Assembly (NCBI GenBank): GCA_026545225.1
Contig: CM048846.1
Location: 52,506,270 to 52,570,269 of the forward strand
Direction: 5' to 3'
DNA: 64,000 nt
Source: Cornus controversa
Taxonomy: Eukaryota; Streptophyta; Magnoliopsida; Cornales; Cornaceae
The position numbers and the translations under genes were made by a program. The first letter of the stretch is position 1, and every line of letters begins with the position of its first letter. Positions 45,321-56,489 of the stretch are shown here, one piece after another. Below the pieces are notes generated by a model, which did not search any database, was not told the DNA's origin, and saw only the letters and a program-made list of their open reading frames with translations.

Positions 45321-45700
45321 CGTTTCTTAACATGAGCAAATTGGAGGAGCTGGACTTGAGTGAAAACCAGATAAATAGTTTCACGGGAAATGAAGGTACA
45401 AAATGGCAAAAATGCATTTTTGGTTGATCTCATTTTTAGAGACCATGCATTCATCGTACTCATTTGCAAAGTTGACTTGAGATGAAATTATCAACCCGAT
45501 GTTAAACATTAATAATTACTCCTACATTGTTTTCATATTGGATTCATCAGGCTTGAAGAGCTTAAGCAAGCTGAAAATCCTACGCTTGCAAGAAAACAGT
45601 TTTAAAAATGGCAGCATTCTACAATCATTGGGTGCTCTATCCTCACTAAAAGAGTTGGATCTCCGATACAATGAATTGCAAGGATTGGTTACAGAAGAAG
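45321..45700 (+). CDS. Receptor-like protein copy 2: exons 3 and 4
   Basis: Exon 3 (45321-45395) reads FLNMSKLEELDLSENQINSF. Exon 4 (45551-45700) reads GLKSLSKLKILRLQENSF ... ALSSLKELDLRYNELQGLV. Each encodes roughly one or two LRR units with phase-1 junctions (AG|GC..., ...GAAG|GT). Copy 1 has exon 3 but not exon 4. Confidence 0.7.
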
Positions 45701-46442
45701 GTACGTAAGATATAATGCAGATGCCCCAAGATGCCTCTGAACTTGATTTGAATTGGTATTTATTTACTTGTTAGTTATTTATATTATTTATCCTTTTACT
45801 AAAATGAGCAAAAATTGTTTTGATCACACCAGAGTCCAGTATTTTATTTTATTGAGTTAGTTCGTGGAGCTCTGCTCCTTGTTTAATTATTCAATTTCTT
45901 ACTCTTCTTACCAAAAGAAAAAACATACTAAAGATATATCTGGGCCTACTGGAATTTTTTTTTTGTCTTAATCTTTGTGGTTAATTGTTATGTAATTGTT
46001 AGAAATATAACAAAATTCTATATTGTATTGATTATATTAATGAACAATACATAAAAAGCCTATTTATAGGTTCATAATTTTGGAGGCTGAGTAAACTTGG
46101 GACACATAAATCCTAATCGTAAATGGTTTAAGAAAGGTTATAATACATCCTAGGTGGTTTAGTAAGTAAAGAATATAATATTAAATATATTGTTTAAGAT
46201 CCCCTCAAACTTAAGGTGGGTTATATGAAATCAACTTGAGTTTGGATAGATGATCATGAAAGTGATGGTGGAACTGTGAAGATCCGATATGTTGAGGCGC
46301 ATGGAAGCACAGTATGACTACTACTGGAGGTGAATGGAAGCACGTGATGACTTCTAAAGGTGCATAGTGGCACACGGAAGCACGGAGGCTAATCAAATTC
46401 TGAAGGCACATAGAAGCGGATTAGTGGCCAATTAATGAGGCT

Positions 46443-46697
46443 TGTGATTACCACCAGTAGGCGCACAGAAACGCCATGGTCAATCAAGGAGGTGTGTGAT
46501 TACCACATGAGGCATATGCAAATGTTGTGGTCAATCACATATACATGTGATTACCATAGGAGGTGTATGCAAGTGTTGTGGTCAATCACGGTGGCATGCG
46601 ATTACCACAGGAGGCAGATGCAAGTGTTGTGATCAATCATAGATACGTGTGATTACCACAAGAGGTACATGTAAGTGTTGTGGTCAATCACGGAGGA
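46443..46697. repeat. Minisatellite, about 5 x 51 bp
   Basis: Units start at about 46443, 46494, 46545, 46596 and 46647, each with TGTGATTACCAC, then ATGCAAGTGTTGTGGTCAATCAC. The two phrases GTGATTACCAC and GTGGTCAATCAC are near-complementary, so every unit contains an imperfect inverted repeat. It lies inside the small copia element. Confidence 0.8.
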
Positions 46698-47049
46698 GAC
46701 GTGTGATGACATATGAGGTGTTGGAGATGTCGCGTGAAACTAGCTGGAGAACATACACTGAAGTACTGTGTTGGAGACATTGCATGAAACTAGCTGGAGA
46801 ACATACACTGAAGTCGGAGAAGATGCATGACAATGAAGACGGTGATGAGTTTATTGGTGACACTTGCTTGACGGAGTTTGGATTTTCTGGCAGTGGGTTT
46901 TTGGTTTTGGACCTTGTGCATAAGCAACTAACAGAATGGAGAGCTCCAGGGAGACCTAGATGATGGTTTCCAGCAGCTTTGGATAGTGTATCTACTATTT
47001 TTTAGGAAGAAGAATTTGAATCTCTTTGTGAATCCAAGTCAAAAAAGAT

Positions 47050-48687
47050 GAATTCCTACGTAGAATTTGTAGTTAGGATAGTATCTTTAAATATAGATTT
47101 TACCATCTTATTTTACTTGGAATATAGAAAAATAATACATCAAATCGAAGCTCTTTGAATTTCATATTTTCTGGAATTCGTCTCAGGTCGTTTCGATCAG
47201 TATCAAAGAAGTTATGACCAAAACAGTTTTGCTGTGCAGAGAAGTACGAACCAGATTTTTCAATCTTTGAGAACACGATTCGATCACTGCAAATCTAATT
47301 TTCTTGGCTTCCAAACTATCCCAAACCTTCAATCTTATGTCCTGTATTGAATCCACAAGCAAAAGAATAGTGGGTTTCAAGTCACCTTTGAATTATAGTA
47401 AATGTGAGAAAGAATTATTTGACAATTCTCTGAGTTGTGCGATGCGGAAGTGGCTTCGAAAGTTAGATTTAAAACCTAAAGGGAGTGTTTAGGTTTACTT
47501 GTTTTTTGCTTATTTTTTCATATTATTCAATTTTAAGTCCAATTATAAATTAAAGCATTCTTATAAAGCAAGTAAATAAATAAAGTGCAATAAAGTAAAA
47601 AATGCACCAGATATACGTGGAAAACCAAGATCGGGAAAAAACTACGGGTAAGGCTTTGTAGCCCTGGAGAACCAAATCCACTATCGTCGAATCAAAGTAC
47701 AATATACTATGTCTTAGACTCACACCCACTCCACTCTGACAAGAACTTGATGCGGAACTCCTCAAACTTACTTTTGCGACTCCCTTGTCCAATTGCTACA
47801 GACTTCCGGCTAACGTTACAACCTTTGCAGAAAGGTAACTGGAAAAACACGAACACTTAGCAAATATTCTGTCCCCTTCGTAGTGGGATCTTCTTCTCTT
47901 TCCTGACCAACGAACAATTGTAGAAGAAATCAATCCAGTAACTTGATTAATAAGAAACTTTTGAAGCAATCTTCGAATGATTGATTAAGCAAGAGAGTCA
48001 TCTTAAATCACTTAGTGAATATGTGTGTGCTCTCAAAAATATAAACAGAAAAACAAAGTTCTCTGTTGGAAAAAATATCTCAATACTTTCTCTCTCTAAA
48101 AATATCATTTTGATGCTTATTGAAAGCTTTGTGAAAGCACACACAGAGAGAAATCATATGAGGTTTTTATAGATGTTAAAAACCCTCATTGTTCTTTAAA
48201 AACAAATTAAAAATCAATATGAAACAAGTTCCAAAGTTTAAGAAACTTTTAGAGTTAAATCCGGGTTGAAACAAGACACTGGAAGGCAAAAAGGTCAGAC
48301 AGAAGGCTTAGACAGGACCAGTCCAGCTAAACCTTGGATCAGTTCAACCTTGTATTTTTTTAAAAACAGCTCAAAACCCCTATTTTGCAATGTCGGAACC
48401 TCCTGATTTGAAATATATGTGTGCTCACCACTTTACTTGGAATACATGACTCTCATACTTGATCAACGATGTCCTCATGTAATCGAAACCATCCGAAAAC
48501 TTCAATCGATCAAAACCTTGTTTAGATTATTGATGCCTACTTCCGAAGATACAAGCTTCATATATTTGAAGAACATTTCCATAATTAGTATAGAAATTCA
48601 TGCTCACTCTGAGACTTCAATTACATACTCAATTACAAGAATATAAATAAAAGATTATAACTCAATCATGTCTAGTTTTGACACCAA
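47050..48687 (-). repeat. Repeat block (copy 2) with copia-LTR-like part
   Basis: Partner of 39939-41627, inside the minus-strand copia element. A deletion of about 35 bp near 48310 distinguishes it from the partner. The similarity is very high elsewhere, pointing to recent duplication. Confidence 0.7.
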
Positions 48688-49350
48688 AGATTACCAATTA
48701 CAAAAATATACATCACAAACTATTACGCCAATTGTGTAATGGTGTTGGTTAGATGTTGATTTGGAGGAAATTATTTTCTACAATTGACCATTGGGGATGA
48801 AGTTGATGGTGTCATCATCGGCAGTGAAGGCGATGGACAATAAAGACTACCAGAAATTGGTAGGCTCTAATACTATGTTAGAAATATAGGAAGATTGTAC
48901 ACTGTATTGATTATATTAATGAACAATACATAAATGTCTATTTATAGGCACATAATCTTGGAGGCTAAGTAAACTTAGGAGACAATAAATCTTAATCCTA
49001 GATAGTTTAGAAAATGGTATAAGAAATGCTAGGTGGTTTAGGACAATACCAAAATCGTAAGTAAGAAATATAATATTAAATATATTATCTAACGGTAATG
49101 AACTCTAGTTTTTTTTTTTTTTTGTTCTTGTATATATTAACGTATTGTTCGTGCCTATGACACCATAAAAAAAATTATTGGATTCAATCATTTTAGGGGT
49201 GTGAGGGTAAGTGGATGTGTATGTGAATTTAGGTGTGAATGTAGTAGGTGAATTGTGGCCCTTAGATCGATGATAGAGAGAGTTATTTTAAACCATAGAT
49301 ATTTGAACTGTAAGATTGATTTTTTAAATGACCATTAGATTTTGATTTTT

Positions 49351-50367
49351 TTTTGGGGGAAAAAAGGTGCAAAACCCCCCTATGATTTTAAAAAGGTGCA
49401 AAAAACCCCTCCCCCCCCCCCCCCCCATGTTATATTTTGGACCATATCATACTCTCACATTTACAAAAGTGAGCAAAATACCCCTCTTTTACATATTATT
49501 CTTCTCTATGACCATTTTACCCTTTCTATTATTATAAAAAATAAAGAACAATAAAGAGAAGAGAGAATTTTTTATATTAAGTTTATATCAATTCCCAAAA
49601 AAAAAATGCACAATTACATAATAAAAAATTTCGGTTTTTTTTTGTTTTCCGAAAAATTTTCCATTAGAAAGAGAGGGTTTTTTTTATATTAAGTTTTTCT
49701 TTACCGTAATAAAAAAAAAAAAAAAGAGGATTTTTCTTCCGGAAAAAAATTTCAGAAATTGTTTTAGGGAAAAAAAAACTAAATATGCACAATAATAATA
49801 AATTCCCGATTTTTTTTTTTCAAAAATTGTTTTATTTTCATAAATTCACTCTCTTTCTAATGGAAAAAGTTCCAGAAACAATTTACGGAAAAAAAAATGA
49901 AAATTTTTTATTAAGTAATTGTGCATATTTAGTTTTTTTTTCTCCAAAATTTTTTTCCCTGAAAAAAACACCTTTTTTTTTTTATTGAAGTAAAAAAAAA
50001 ACTTGATATAAAAAAATTTCTCTTTCTAATAGAAAATTTTTTGGAAAACAAAATTTTTTTTTACTATGGAATGGTGCATTTTTAGTTTTTTTTTTTCCGA
50101 AATAAAAATCCTGCATTTTTTTTTTTTGTTAAGGTAAAAAAAACTTAATATAAAAAAACCCCTCTTTTCTCTATTATTTTTATTTTTTATAATAATGAAA
50201 AGGGTAAAATGATTATAGAGAAGGAGAATATGTGCAAAAGGAGGTAATTTGTTCACTTTTGCAATTGTGAGGATGTGATTTGGTCCAAAATATAGAATAG
50301 GAGGGTTTCTTACTCCTTGTTAAAATCACATGAGTGTTTGGGCTCTTTTGCCTTTTTTTTTTTTTTT
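49351..50367. mobile_element. Fold-back element with ~200-bp inverted arms
   Basis: The left arm (about 49351-49590) contains GTGCAAAACCCCCCTATGATTTTAA, TTTTGGACCATATCATACTCTCACA and CCATTTTACCCTTTC. The right arm (about 50128-50360) has their complements in reverse order (GAAAAGGGTAAAATG, GGATGTGATTTGGTCCAAAATA, TTAAAATCACATGAG). The middle is a mosaic of A and T runs with further small palindromes such as TTTTCCGAAAAATTTT. A 16-base C run is at 49411-49426 in the left arm only. It lies in RLP intron 4. Target duplications could not be recognised. Confidence 0.75.
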
Positions 50368-50866
50368 AAAGAGATAGATTGAAACACAATGCTTGAACGT
50401 AATATAGATATATATTAATCTTTAGTTATTTATTTGCTGGGTACTCTTAACAGAGTTGGCCAGGTTGAGCAATTTAAAGATGCCTCAAGTTTAGTTTGAA
50501 TTGACATTACTTCATTTAAGTGTCCAAAATATATTTAATCATATATTATATATCCTTTTGCTAAAATGGGCTTAAAATGTTTCCAACACAAAAGATTGAG
50601 CCCTGCTGTGAAGCGTGTTTCATTACAACAATTAACAACGGGGTAACTCTTGTTAGATTAGTTTCAAGGACTAAAATGTCATTTGTTATATGTTTTATAC
50701 CATTTGCAAAAGCAAAATTGTGAAAAAATAAAATTCAACAAAAAAACCGATTTCCCACAGTGAAGCGATCTTCATCATAAGCTGATTTGCAATTGTCATT
50801 CTCAAATGTTATTGTCAAAATCTTAACATATTTGTAGATAATAATTTTCTTTTCAATTGATTTTAG

Positions 50867-51013
50867 GTTTGGACGGGTTGAGCAACTTGGAGGAATTGTA
50901 TTTGGATGGGTTATCTATTGACGTGAGTTTTTTTCATAATGCTGGAGTGATAACTTCTCTTAAAGTGTTGTCATTGCGAAACATTGTATTCCACGGCAGA
51001 CTACCAAACCAAG
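50867..51013 (+). CDS. Receptor-like protein copy 2: exon 5
   Basis: 49 codons between TTTTAG and GTTTAA: GLDGLSNLEELYLDGLSIDV ... GVITSLKVLSLRNIVFHGRL, about two degenerate LRRs, phase-1 at both ends. The preceding intron is about 5.2 kb because of the copia and fold-back insertions; the following one is 160 bp. Confidence 0.75.
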
Positions 51014-51173
51014 GTTTAATTATATGCTTTATACCATATTTGATTTTTTGGATTAAGCTTTTTAATTAATCGTGATATATACATCAATTTCATAGTATTG
51101 TTTGGTTAATTGATTTGAATGTAAAAAAAAAAAAAAAATCAAGTTAACATGGATGACTTGATTGATTTTTCAG

Positions 51174-53413
51174 GTTGGTGTGAACTTTTTAATCTTGAAG
51201 AGTTGGATCTGAGTGGGAATGGATTAAGTGGGACACTTCCTTGGTGTATGAGGAACTTGACATCACTCCGCTTCTTGGAGCTCTCATTCAATAATTTCAG
51301 TGAAAGTATTGCCTCCTCTCCACTTACCAGTCTCACATCACTCCAATATCTTTTAGTTTCACATAATCATTTTGTGATCCCAATCTCGTTTGCCTCATTT
51401 TTTAACCATTCAAAGCTTCAGGTCATTTCAGCTAGTAAAAACCAAATTGTGTTGGACTCATCGACTTCTCCTCCTCCTCCGAGGTTCCAACTGAAGGTTC
51501 TCATTTTGTCAAGCTGCGAAATAAACAATTGGATTTTCCGTTTTCTCTATCACCAGCATGACCTAAGAGTGGTTGATCTATCACATAACAATCTGACGGG
51601 TGGAACATTATTTCTTTCTTGGTTGTTAGGGAACAATACACAATTGGATTTTCTTAGTTTAAAAAAGAACTCCTTCTCAGGGCCATTCCCGTTACCTTAT
51701 CATCATCATCATCATCCTTATAGTATTGCAACCTCAGTTGATATCTCTAACAATCGTATTCATGGTGAGCTACCAAAAAATATAGGTTCCATCTTTCCGA
51801 GTTTAATGTATTTAAACATGTCTGGAAATGAATTGGAAGGTAGCATTCCAACTTCATTAGGTGATCTGCACTTTTTATGGACTTTAGACTTGTCTAACAA
51901 TAATTTGTCAGGACAAATTCCTCAACATTTGGCAATAGGTTGCTACTCTTTAGAGTGGTTAAAACTATCAAATAATGATTTGGATGGTCGGATACCCCCC
52001 CAAGTTGCGAACCTAACTAGCTTGATGGATTTATATTTGGACAATAACCGTTTTGAGGGAAACATTCCAGACAGCTTGTCTTCCATATCTTCTTTGTCGG
52101 CATTAGATATTAGCAACAACAACATGTCAGGCAATCTTCCAAGATGGATTGGGAATATGAGTTATTTAAGGGTACTTGTTATGTCCAAAAATCATTTCCA
52201 AGGTTCCATTCCAGTAGAGTTGTGCAAACTTGATTGGCTTTTATTTTTAGACCTTTCCAACAATAATCTATCTGGATCTATACCATCTTGCTTCTTCAAC
52301 TCATCAACAATAGAACATGTCCATTTGAGTCAGAACAGGCTAAGCGGCCCACTAACACATGCATTTTACAACACTAGTTATTCTTCTTCTTTGGTAACAT
52401 TAGACCTCAGAGAGAACAACCTAACGGGTAACATTCCAAGCTGGATTGGCAAACTTTACTCATTGAGCATTCTTCTCCTCAAATCTAATTACTTGGAGGG
52501 TGAAATTCCTATCCAATTGTGCCACTTGGAAGACTTAACTATACTGGATCTTTCTCGAAACAATCTTTCTGGTTCCATACCTCCTTGCTTTACTCACATA
52601 CCTTTCAAGCCAATGGTTCAAAAATCCTATCAGTCGAGACTTTATTTTTATCCGTATTGGAGATCATCTTTGTTGTTTCACGTGGTGGGGACAAGGTTAT
52701 TCGAGAACCAAGATATTGAGTCTGAAGAAATCCCAACAGCGTTTGCGATACAAGTAGCGGAGTTCACCACAAAGAAGATATCTTATGGCTACCAAGGCAA
52801 GATCCTTGACTACATGTCAGGAGTGGATCTCTCTTGCAACTTCCTAACAGGGGAAATTCCACCTGATATGGGAAGGCTAAGTGAGATCCTTGCACTAAAC
52901 CTGTCACATAACAATCTCACTGGTTCAATCCCAACAACATTATCGGAGCTAAAGCGAATAGAGAGTTTGGATCTTTCCTACAATAACTTGAATGGAACAA
53001 TTCCCTCTCAACTCATTCAGTTATACTCTTTGGAAGTCTTCAGTGTGTCACACAACAACTTATCAGGTAGGACTCCGGAACAGAAAGCTCAGTTTGCAAC
53101 CTTTGAAGAAAGCAGTTATGAGGGAAATCCTCTTCTTTGTGGACCTCCATTACATAACGACAGTTGCACTGGAACACCTAGATCACCATCAACATTACCA
53201 AATTCTTCAGATGAAGGTTTCATGGACATGGATGTTTTCAGTGTGACCTTCACAGTGTCCTTCCTAATTGCATTTTTAGGAGTTGTTGCAGTTCTCTACA
53301 TAAATCCTTATTGGAGAAGAACATGGTTTCACACCATCGAAGTTTATGGGACCTCTTCCTATTATTTTGTTCTCGACTGCTTTCTCAACTTGTCCAACAA
53401 AAGAGGTGTGTAG
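51174..53413 (+). CDS. Receptor-like protein (LRR-RLP), main exon
   Basis: Last exon, 745 codons, following TTTTTCAG. It encodes the bulk of a cell-surface leucine-rich-repeat receptor without a kinase. Many LRRs have the plant extracellular consensus (for example LDLSNNNLSGQIPQHL, LDISNNNMSGNLPRWIG). A non-LRR island of about 70 residues (from KPMVQKSYQSRL to TTKKISYGYQGK, about 52600-52800) is followed by four LRRs (GEIPPDMGRL, NLTGSIPTTL). Then come the C-terminal cap with a Cys pair (LLCGPPL..DSC), an acidic juxtamembrane (DEGFMDMD), one transmembrane helix (VFSVTFTVSFLIAFLGVVAVLYI, about 53233-53301) and a short cytoplasmic tail. Such proteins usually signal through a co-receptor kinase such as SOBIR1; the helix here lacks a clear GxxxG motif. 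The exon is free of stops. The locus 5' end is broken (see 43806), so expression depends on another first exon. Confidence 0.88.
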
Positions 53414-54320
53414 ACCATGTATTATTTTTTTGTCTTCTTAGTTATATATGTAATGTGCCGTTAAGGATCCTCTTGCTTTGTATTCCAATATAGCTATTAC
53501 TATTTCAGAAATAAATGCACTGTTTTAAACCATCAATCTCATGTCTATTATTACTATTTAAGCCGCACAATGATTTCCATCACAACAATACAGCCTTCTA
53601 ATATATAGAGTCAATATATTATACTATGTAATATATATTCATATATAATATATATCATATAAATGGAGAGTCAAAGACTTAAAATATTTATAAAAAAATT
53701 TAAAAATTAAATTATTTTAATAGCTTCCCAAATATGCTCCCCTTCACAAGGTTCAAGAATTCAGTCTTCCACTGTCATCCACTGTCAGGTGACCACTGTT
53801 CACTGTTCACTCTTTTAGAGACTTCTAGACTCAAGACTAAGGAACCAATGGATCATTAGTAACAAAAAGGCATATAAGATGTGGGCATGATTGGCTTCTG
53901 TGCAGAAAATATATTTATACACACATATTGGCATATATTTAAGCATTCCTAAACATAAATTTATTATAATTTCACTAGTCACCTACGTCCTTGCATGTGA
54001 AAAAACTCAGAAAAGCCAAACCATACATTCTGAACCTGATGCCTAGCCTCATGGAAATGCATTTCCTCATTAACAAAAAGAAAGTTCAATTGCATTCGCA
54101 TCATTCAAATGTTATAACGAGGAATTATGAACACACAAACACATACATATTGACATAGCAGTTAACAGGAGAGAGGGATCCATCTGAATAGAAATGCATC
54201 TTGAAGTAGATCGCATGAAAACTCAAAACTCATTCACATTAACCCATTCCTACTATATATAACATAAAGTGTTAAAACTTGGAAGAAAAGGAAGAGCAGC
54301 TGCATTCATAATTACAGATT
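53414..54320. other. RLP 3' flank and intergenic region
   Basis: AATAAA at 53510-53515, about 100 bp after the stop, is a candidate poly(A) signal for the RLP. ATATATA-rich sequence lies at 53600-53660. CACTGTCATCCACTGTCAGG and CACTGTTCACTGTTCAC near 53768-53810 are short local repeats. No gene seen. Confidence 0.5.
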
Positions 54321-55214
54321 TTACCTCCTCTGACTGCCCCTACTCATGTGCGAGGCAAGCGCATACCTGATCCGCTGCCCACTCTCATCCACCTCCACTA
54401 GGAAAACTGCAAGCTCTTGATCCTTCGAGTACCACACCTCTTCATCAGGAAATGCCTCACTACACTTGATCAGAAAATTATGAAGCAGACAACACGTTAT
54501 GATAACAAATGGAAAGGACTCAATGCATTCTTCCTTCCAACGCTTTGATAGAAGCTGCCACCGAGCCCGAACTCTCCCAAATGCTGTGCCAACCAATTCC
54601 ATTCCACGAGTGTGCACCGAATTAAAAGCCCATTCCAAGGAACTTAAATTACTCTTATCATCTGATTTAACGAAAGGAGTGAGAAGCCATGGCAAAAGAG
54701 GGCAACAAGAGTCACCCAATATGTACTGTGGAATAGAATTGCCATCACTGAGCTCAAAAGATGGCCCATTCAACAACTCCCTTGATTCCTCCACACCCGA
54801 AAACAACTTGGATTGCCGTAAAACACCAATTCCTTCCGAGTCCACCAATGCCTGAACCACCAACGACCCATTTTCACCCAACAAATCACCATCAACCTCA
54901 AACAGATCGAAGCCTAAAACACCAGAACAATTGGGAAGTGAAATCCAATCGAAACCCACTACAATTCGTTTGATATCGGTCTGAAATTCGAACAGATGTC
55001 CCAGATTCTCATTGATTGCCTTGCAAACCATGTAAAATGCACGACAAGCGTTGGCAGAATCAAGGCCAAACCGCCTGGCGACGGATTTATAGGACGCGCC
55101 GTGGGATAAGCGGAAAAGGGCAGCCGCGAGAGCATAATTAGGAGGGATCGGAGAGAGAGAGTTGAGAGAAGGAGTGAGGAGTCTGAGGAGAAGAGTGAAG
55201 GAAGTTTTGGACAT
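54321..55214 (-). CDS. ALP1-like / HARBI1-like domesticated PIF/Harbinger transposase
   Basis: 297 codons from ATG (MSKTSFTLLLRLL). The reading is homologous to the plant ALP1-like family derived from PIF/Harbinger DDE transposases. Seen: a helix-turn-helix-like N-terminal part (LAAALFRLSHGASYKSVARRFGL), the nuclease fold text (YILGDSCCPLLPWLLTPF), the RAFG-like region (VGTAFGRVRARWQLL) and CCLLHNFLIK. The second catalytic Asp is in GDS. The first (usually in xxDGTH) falls at VLGFDLFEVDG without a clear match. The third acidic residue (usually VERAFG) is replaced in ELVGTAFG. That suggests loss of nuclease activity, as known for ALP1 proteins, which act in chromatin complexes. Upstream the same frame stays open for about 54 codons to TAG at 55377-55379 and encodes conserved-looking RWVDSFR, but no ATG exists there. 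Confidence 0.8.
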   Translation of the reverse strand: MSKTSFTLLLRLLTPSLNSLSPIPPNYALAAALFRLSHGASYKSVARRFGLDSANACRAFYMVCKAINENLGHLFEFQTDIKRIVVGFDWISLPNCSGVLGFDLFEVDGDLLGENGSLVVQALVDSEGIGVLRQSKLFSGVEESRELLNGPSFELSDGNSIPQYILGDSCCPLLPWLLTPFVKSDDKSNLSSLEWAFNSVHTRGMELVGTAFGRVRARWQLLSKRWKEECIESFPFVIITCCLLHNFLIKCSEAFPDEEVWYSKDQELAVFLVEVDESGQRIRYALASHMSRGSQRR

Positions 55215-55376
55215 GCGAAAGGAGTCAACCCATCGGGCGTCGTAGTTGGCGGAGGCGGTAGAGAGGAAGCGGTGGAACCAGCAGGAAAGGGGAGACGAGG
55301 AGGAGGAGGAGAAGGAGGGTGGTGGTGGAGGAGAGAGAGAGAGAGAGAGAGAGAGAGGTGGAGGAGATATGGGATT
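55215..55376 (-). other. In-frame N-terminal extension without ATG, with GA microsatellite
   Basis: In frame with the ALP1-like ORF and free of stops: (L/S)n encoded by the GA/CT run at 55330-55357, then PPPPPS, poly-Ser and WFHRFLSTASANYDARWVDSFR. The final part is the usual lead-in to the conserved MSKxSF start. The in-frame stop is at 55377-55379. No CAT (minus-strand ATG) occurs on the plus strand between 55215 and about 55560. The low-complexity N-terminus plus microsatellite could have shifted the frame relative to a lost start. Confidence 0.6.
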
Positions 55377-55567
55377 CTAGGGTTAGGATTTGGGAAGGAA
55401 GGAGGTGGAGGTCGTGTTAGGGGAGGAAGGAATGGGCGGCGGAGGTGGCGGAGGCGACGAGGGTGATGAGGTGGGTAAGGTTTTCTCAGAATTAATTGAA
55501 TAAGGGTTTATGGTGTTAAAACAATTGTACCACAATAAAAAATAAAAAAAATTTAAAAGGAAACAAC

Positions 55568-56108
55568 CTAGAAAGCACGAACACTTCACTAAAGGTGCCG
55601 TACCCGTGTCGGACACTCGAACACCGTGTTGGACACTCGGACACGTGTCAGGCATTTCGTACCCGTGTCCTGACATTTTTCTTTTTAGGACACTTCTTCG
55701 ATACTCCTTGGACACTTCTTGGACACTCCTCGAAGACATATTGGACACTTCATAACAGTAATGTAAATTCAAATATTTCGAATAAAAATTATATGATACT
55801 AAGTTATGATTAAAATCTAAGCTAAATATATATAAAAGACTAAATAAGTCTAGTTCTTTAATTTATTTTAATATATTTGTCTATTTTTGTTTATAACTTT
55901 GTTTGGTTTTTAATTGTTTGATGATGAATTGAAGTATTTATGTAATGTAGTATTTTTTATTGAATAATTAATATGTATTAATATATTATATTATTATTTT
56001 ATAGTCGTATCTTTGCCGTGCCCGTGTCCTATTTTTTTAAAATTTCCCGTATCGCCGTGTCCGTGTCGTGTCGAACCCGTGTCCCGTGTCCGTGTCCATG
56101 CTTTCTAG
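55568..56108. mobile_element. hAT-like MITE, copy 1
   Basis: 541 bp with terminal inverted repeats: CTAGAAAGCACGAACAC at the left and GTGTCCATGCTTTCTAG at the right. Flanking 8-mers GAAACAAC (55560-55567) and GAAACCAC (56109-56116) match at 7 of 8, fitting an 8-bp target duplication typical of hAT elements. Subterminal regions are full of CGTGTCC / GGACACG direct and inverted motifs; the centre is AT-rich. Confidence 0.75.
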
Positions 56109-56489
56109 GAAACCACATTAAATTTTTTTTTTTTTTCAAAGGAAGGTTATGGTGTTTTGGAAGACGTTATCCGAAAAAAAAGATTTATGCATCGTTTGGT
56201 ATGATGGAAAGAAAATGGGTGGAGGAAAGATAGTAAGGAATGAGTAAATTTTTTTAGTTTGGTAAAGACAATGAAAGGTGAGAAAATGGATGAACCATCA
56301 TTCACTTTCACAAATTTTTATCCCTCCAAATTTGAATAGGAAAAAAGAAAGGTAAGGCTATTATACATATTTTAAATTACAAAGTTTTTCTTATCTTTCT
56401 TTCTCTCTCTCCTAACAAATAAAATAAAGTATTATCTTTTAATATTCTATTCCATTGAACTAAATAAAAAGAGGAAAGAATACAATCTC

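Larger units (their letters stand above)
45997..49094 (-). mobile_element. Small minus-strand copia element in RLP intron 4
   Basis: LTR-like repeats of about 200-220 bp, both starting TGTTAGAAATATA on the plus strand (45997-46199 and 48876-49094). The left one is followed by TCCCCTCAAACTTAAGGTGGG, the complement of a purine tract. The right one is preceded by GGCTCTAATACTAT, the complement of a methionine-type PBS. Hence the element is on the minus strand. GTAAT flanks it on both sides (45992-45996 and 49095-49099). The interior holds no gag or pol, but includes a 51-bp minisatellite and the block shared with copy 1. Confidence 0.65.

Noticed and set aside
46443..46697. Regular 51-bp repeats and the palindrome arrays look superficially like CRISPR repeats.
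   Set aside because: Plant nuclear context, no cas genes, no unique spacers between conserved repeats: the 51-bp array is contiguous and the palindromes are irregularly spaced inside retrotransposons.
46649..46963. 104-codon open stretch downstream of the minisatellite.
   Set aside because: Partly minisatellite, inside the small copia element, on the strand opposite to the element; no domain.
49785..50256. Short ORFs in the fold-back element.
   Set aside because: Encoded by A and T runs; the reading is only Lys, Asn, Phe and Leu tracts.
55272..55466. Gly/Arg/Glu-rich open stretch on the plus strand.
   Set aside because: Antisense of the Pro/Ser-rich N-terminus of the ALP1-like gene; low complexity keeps it open.
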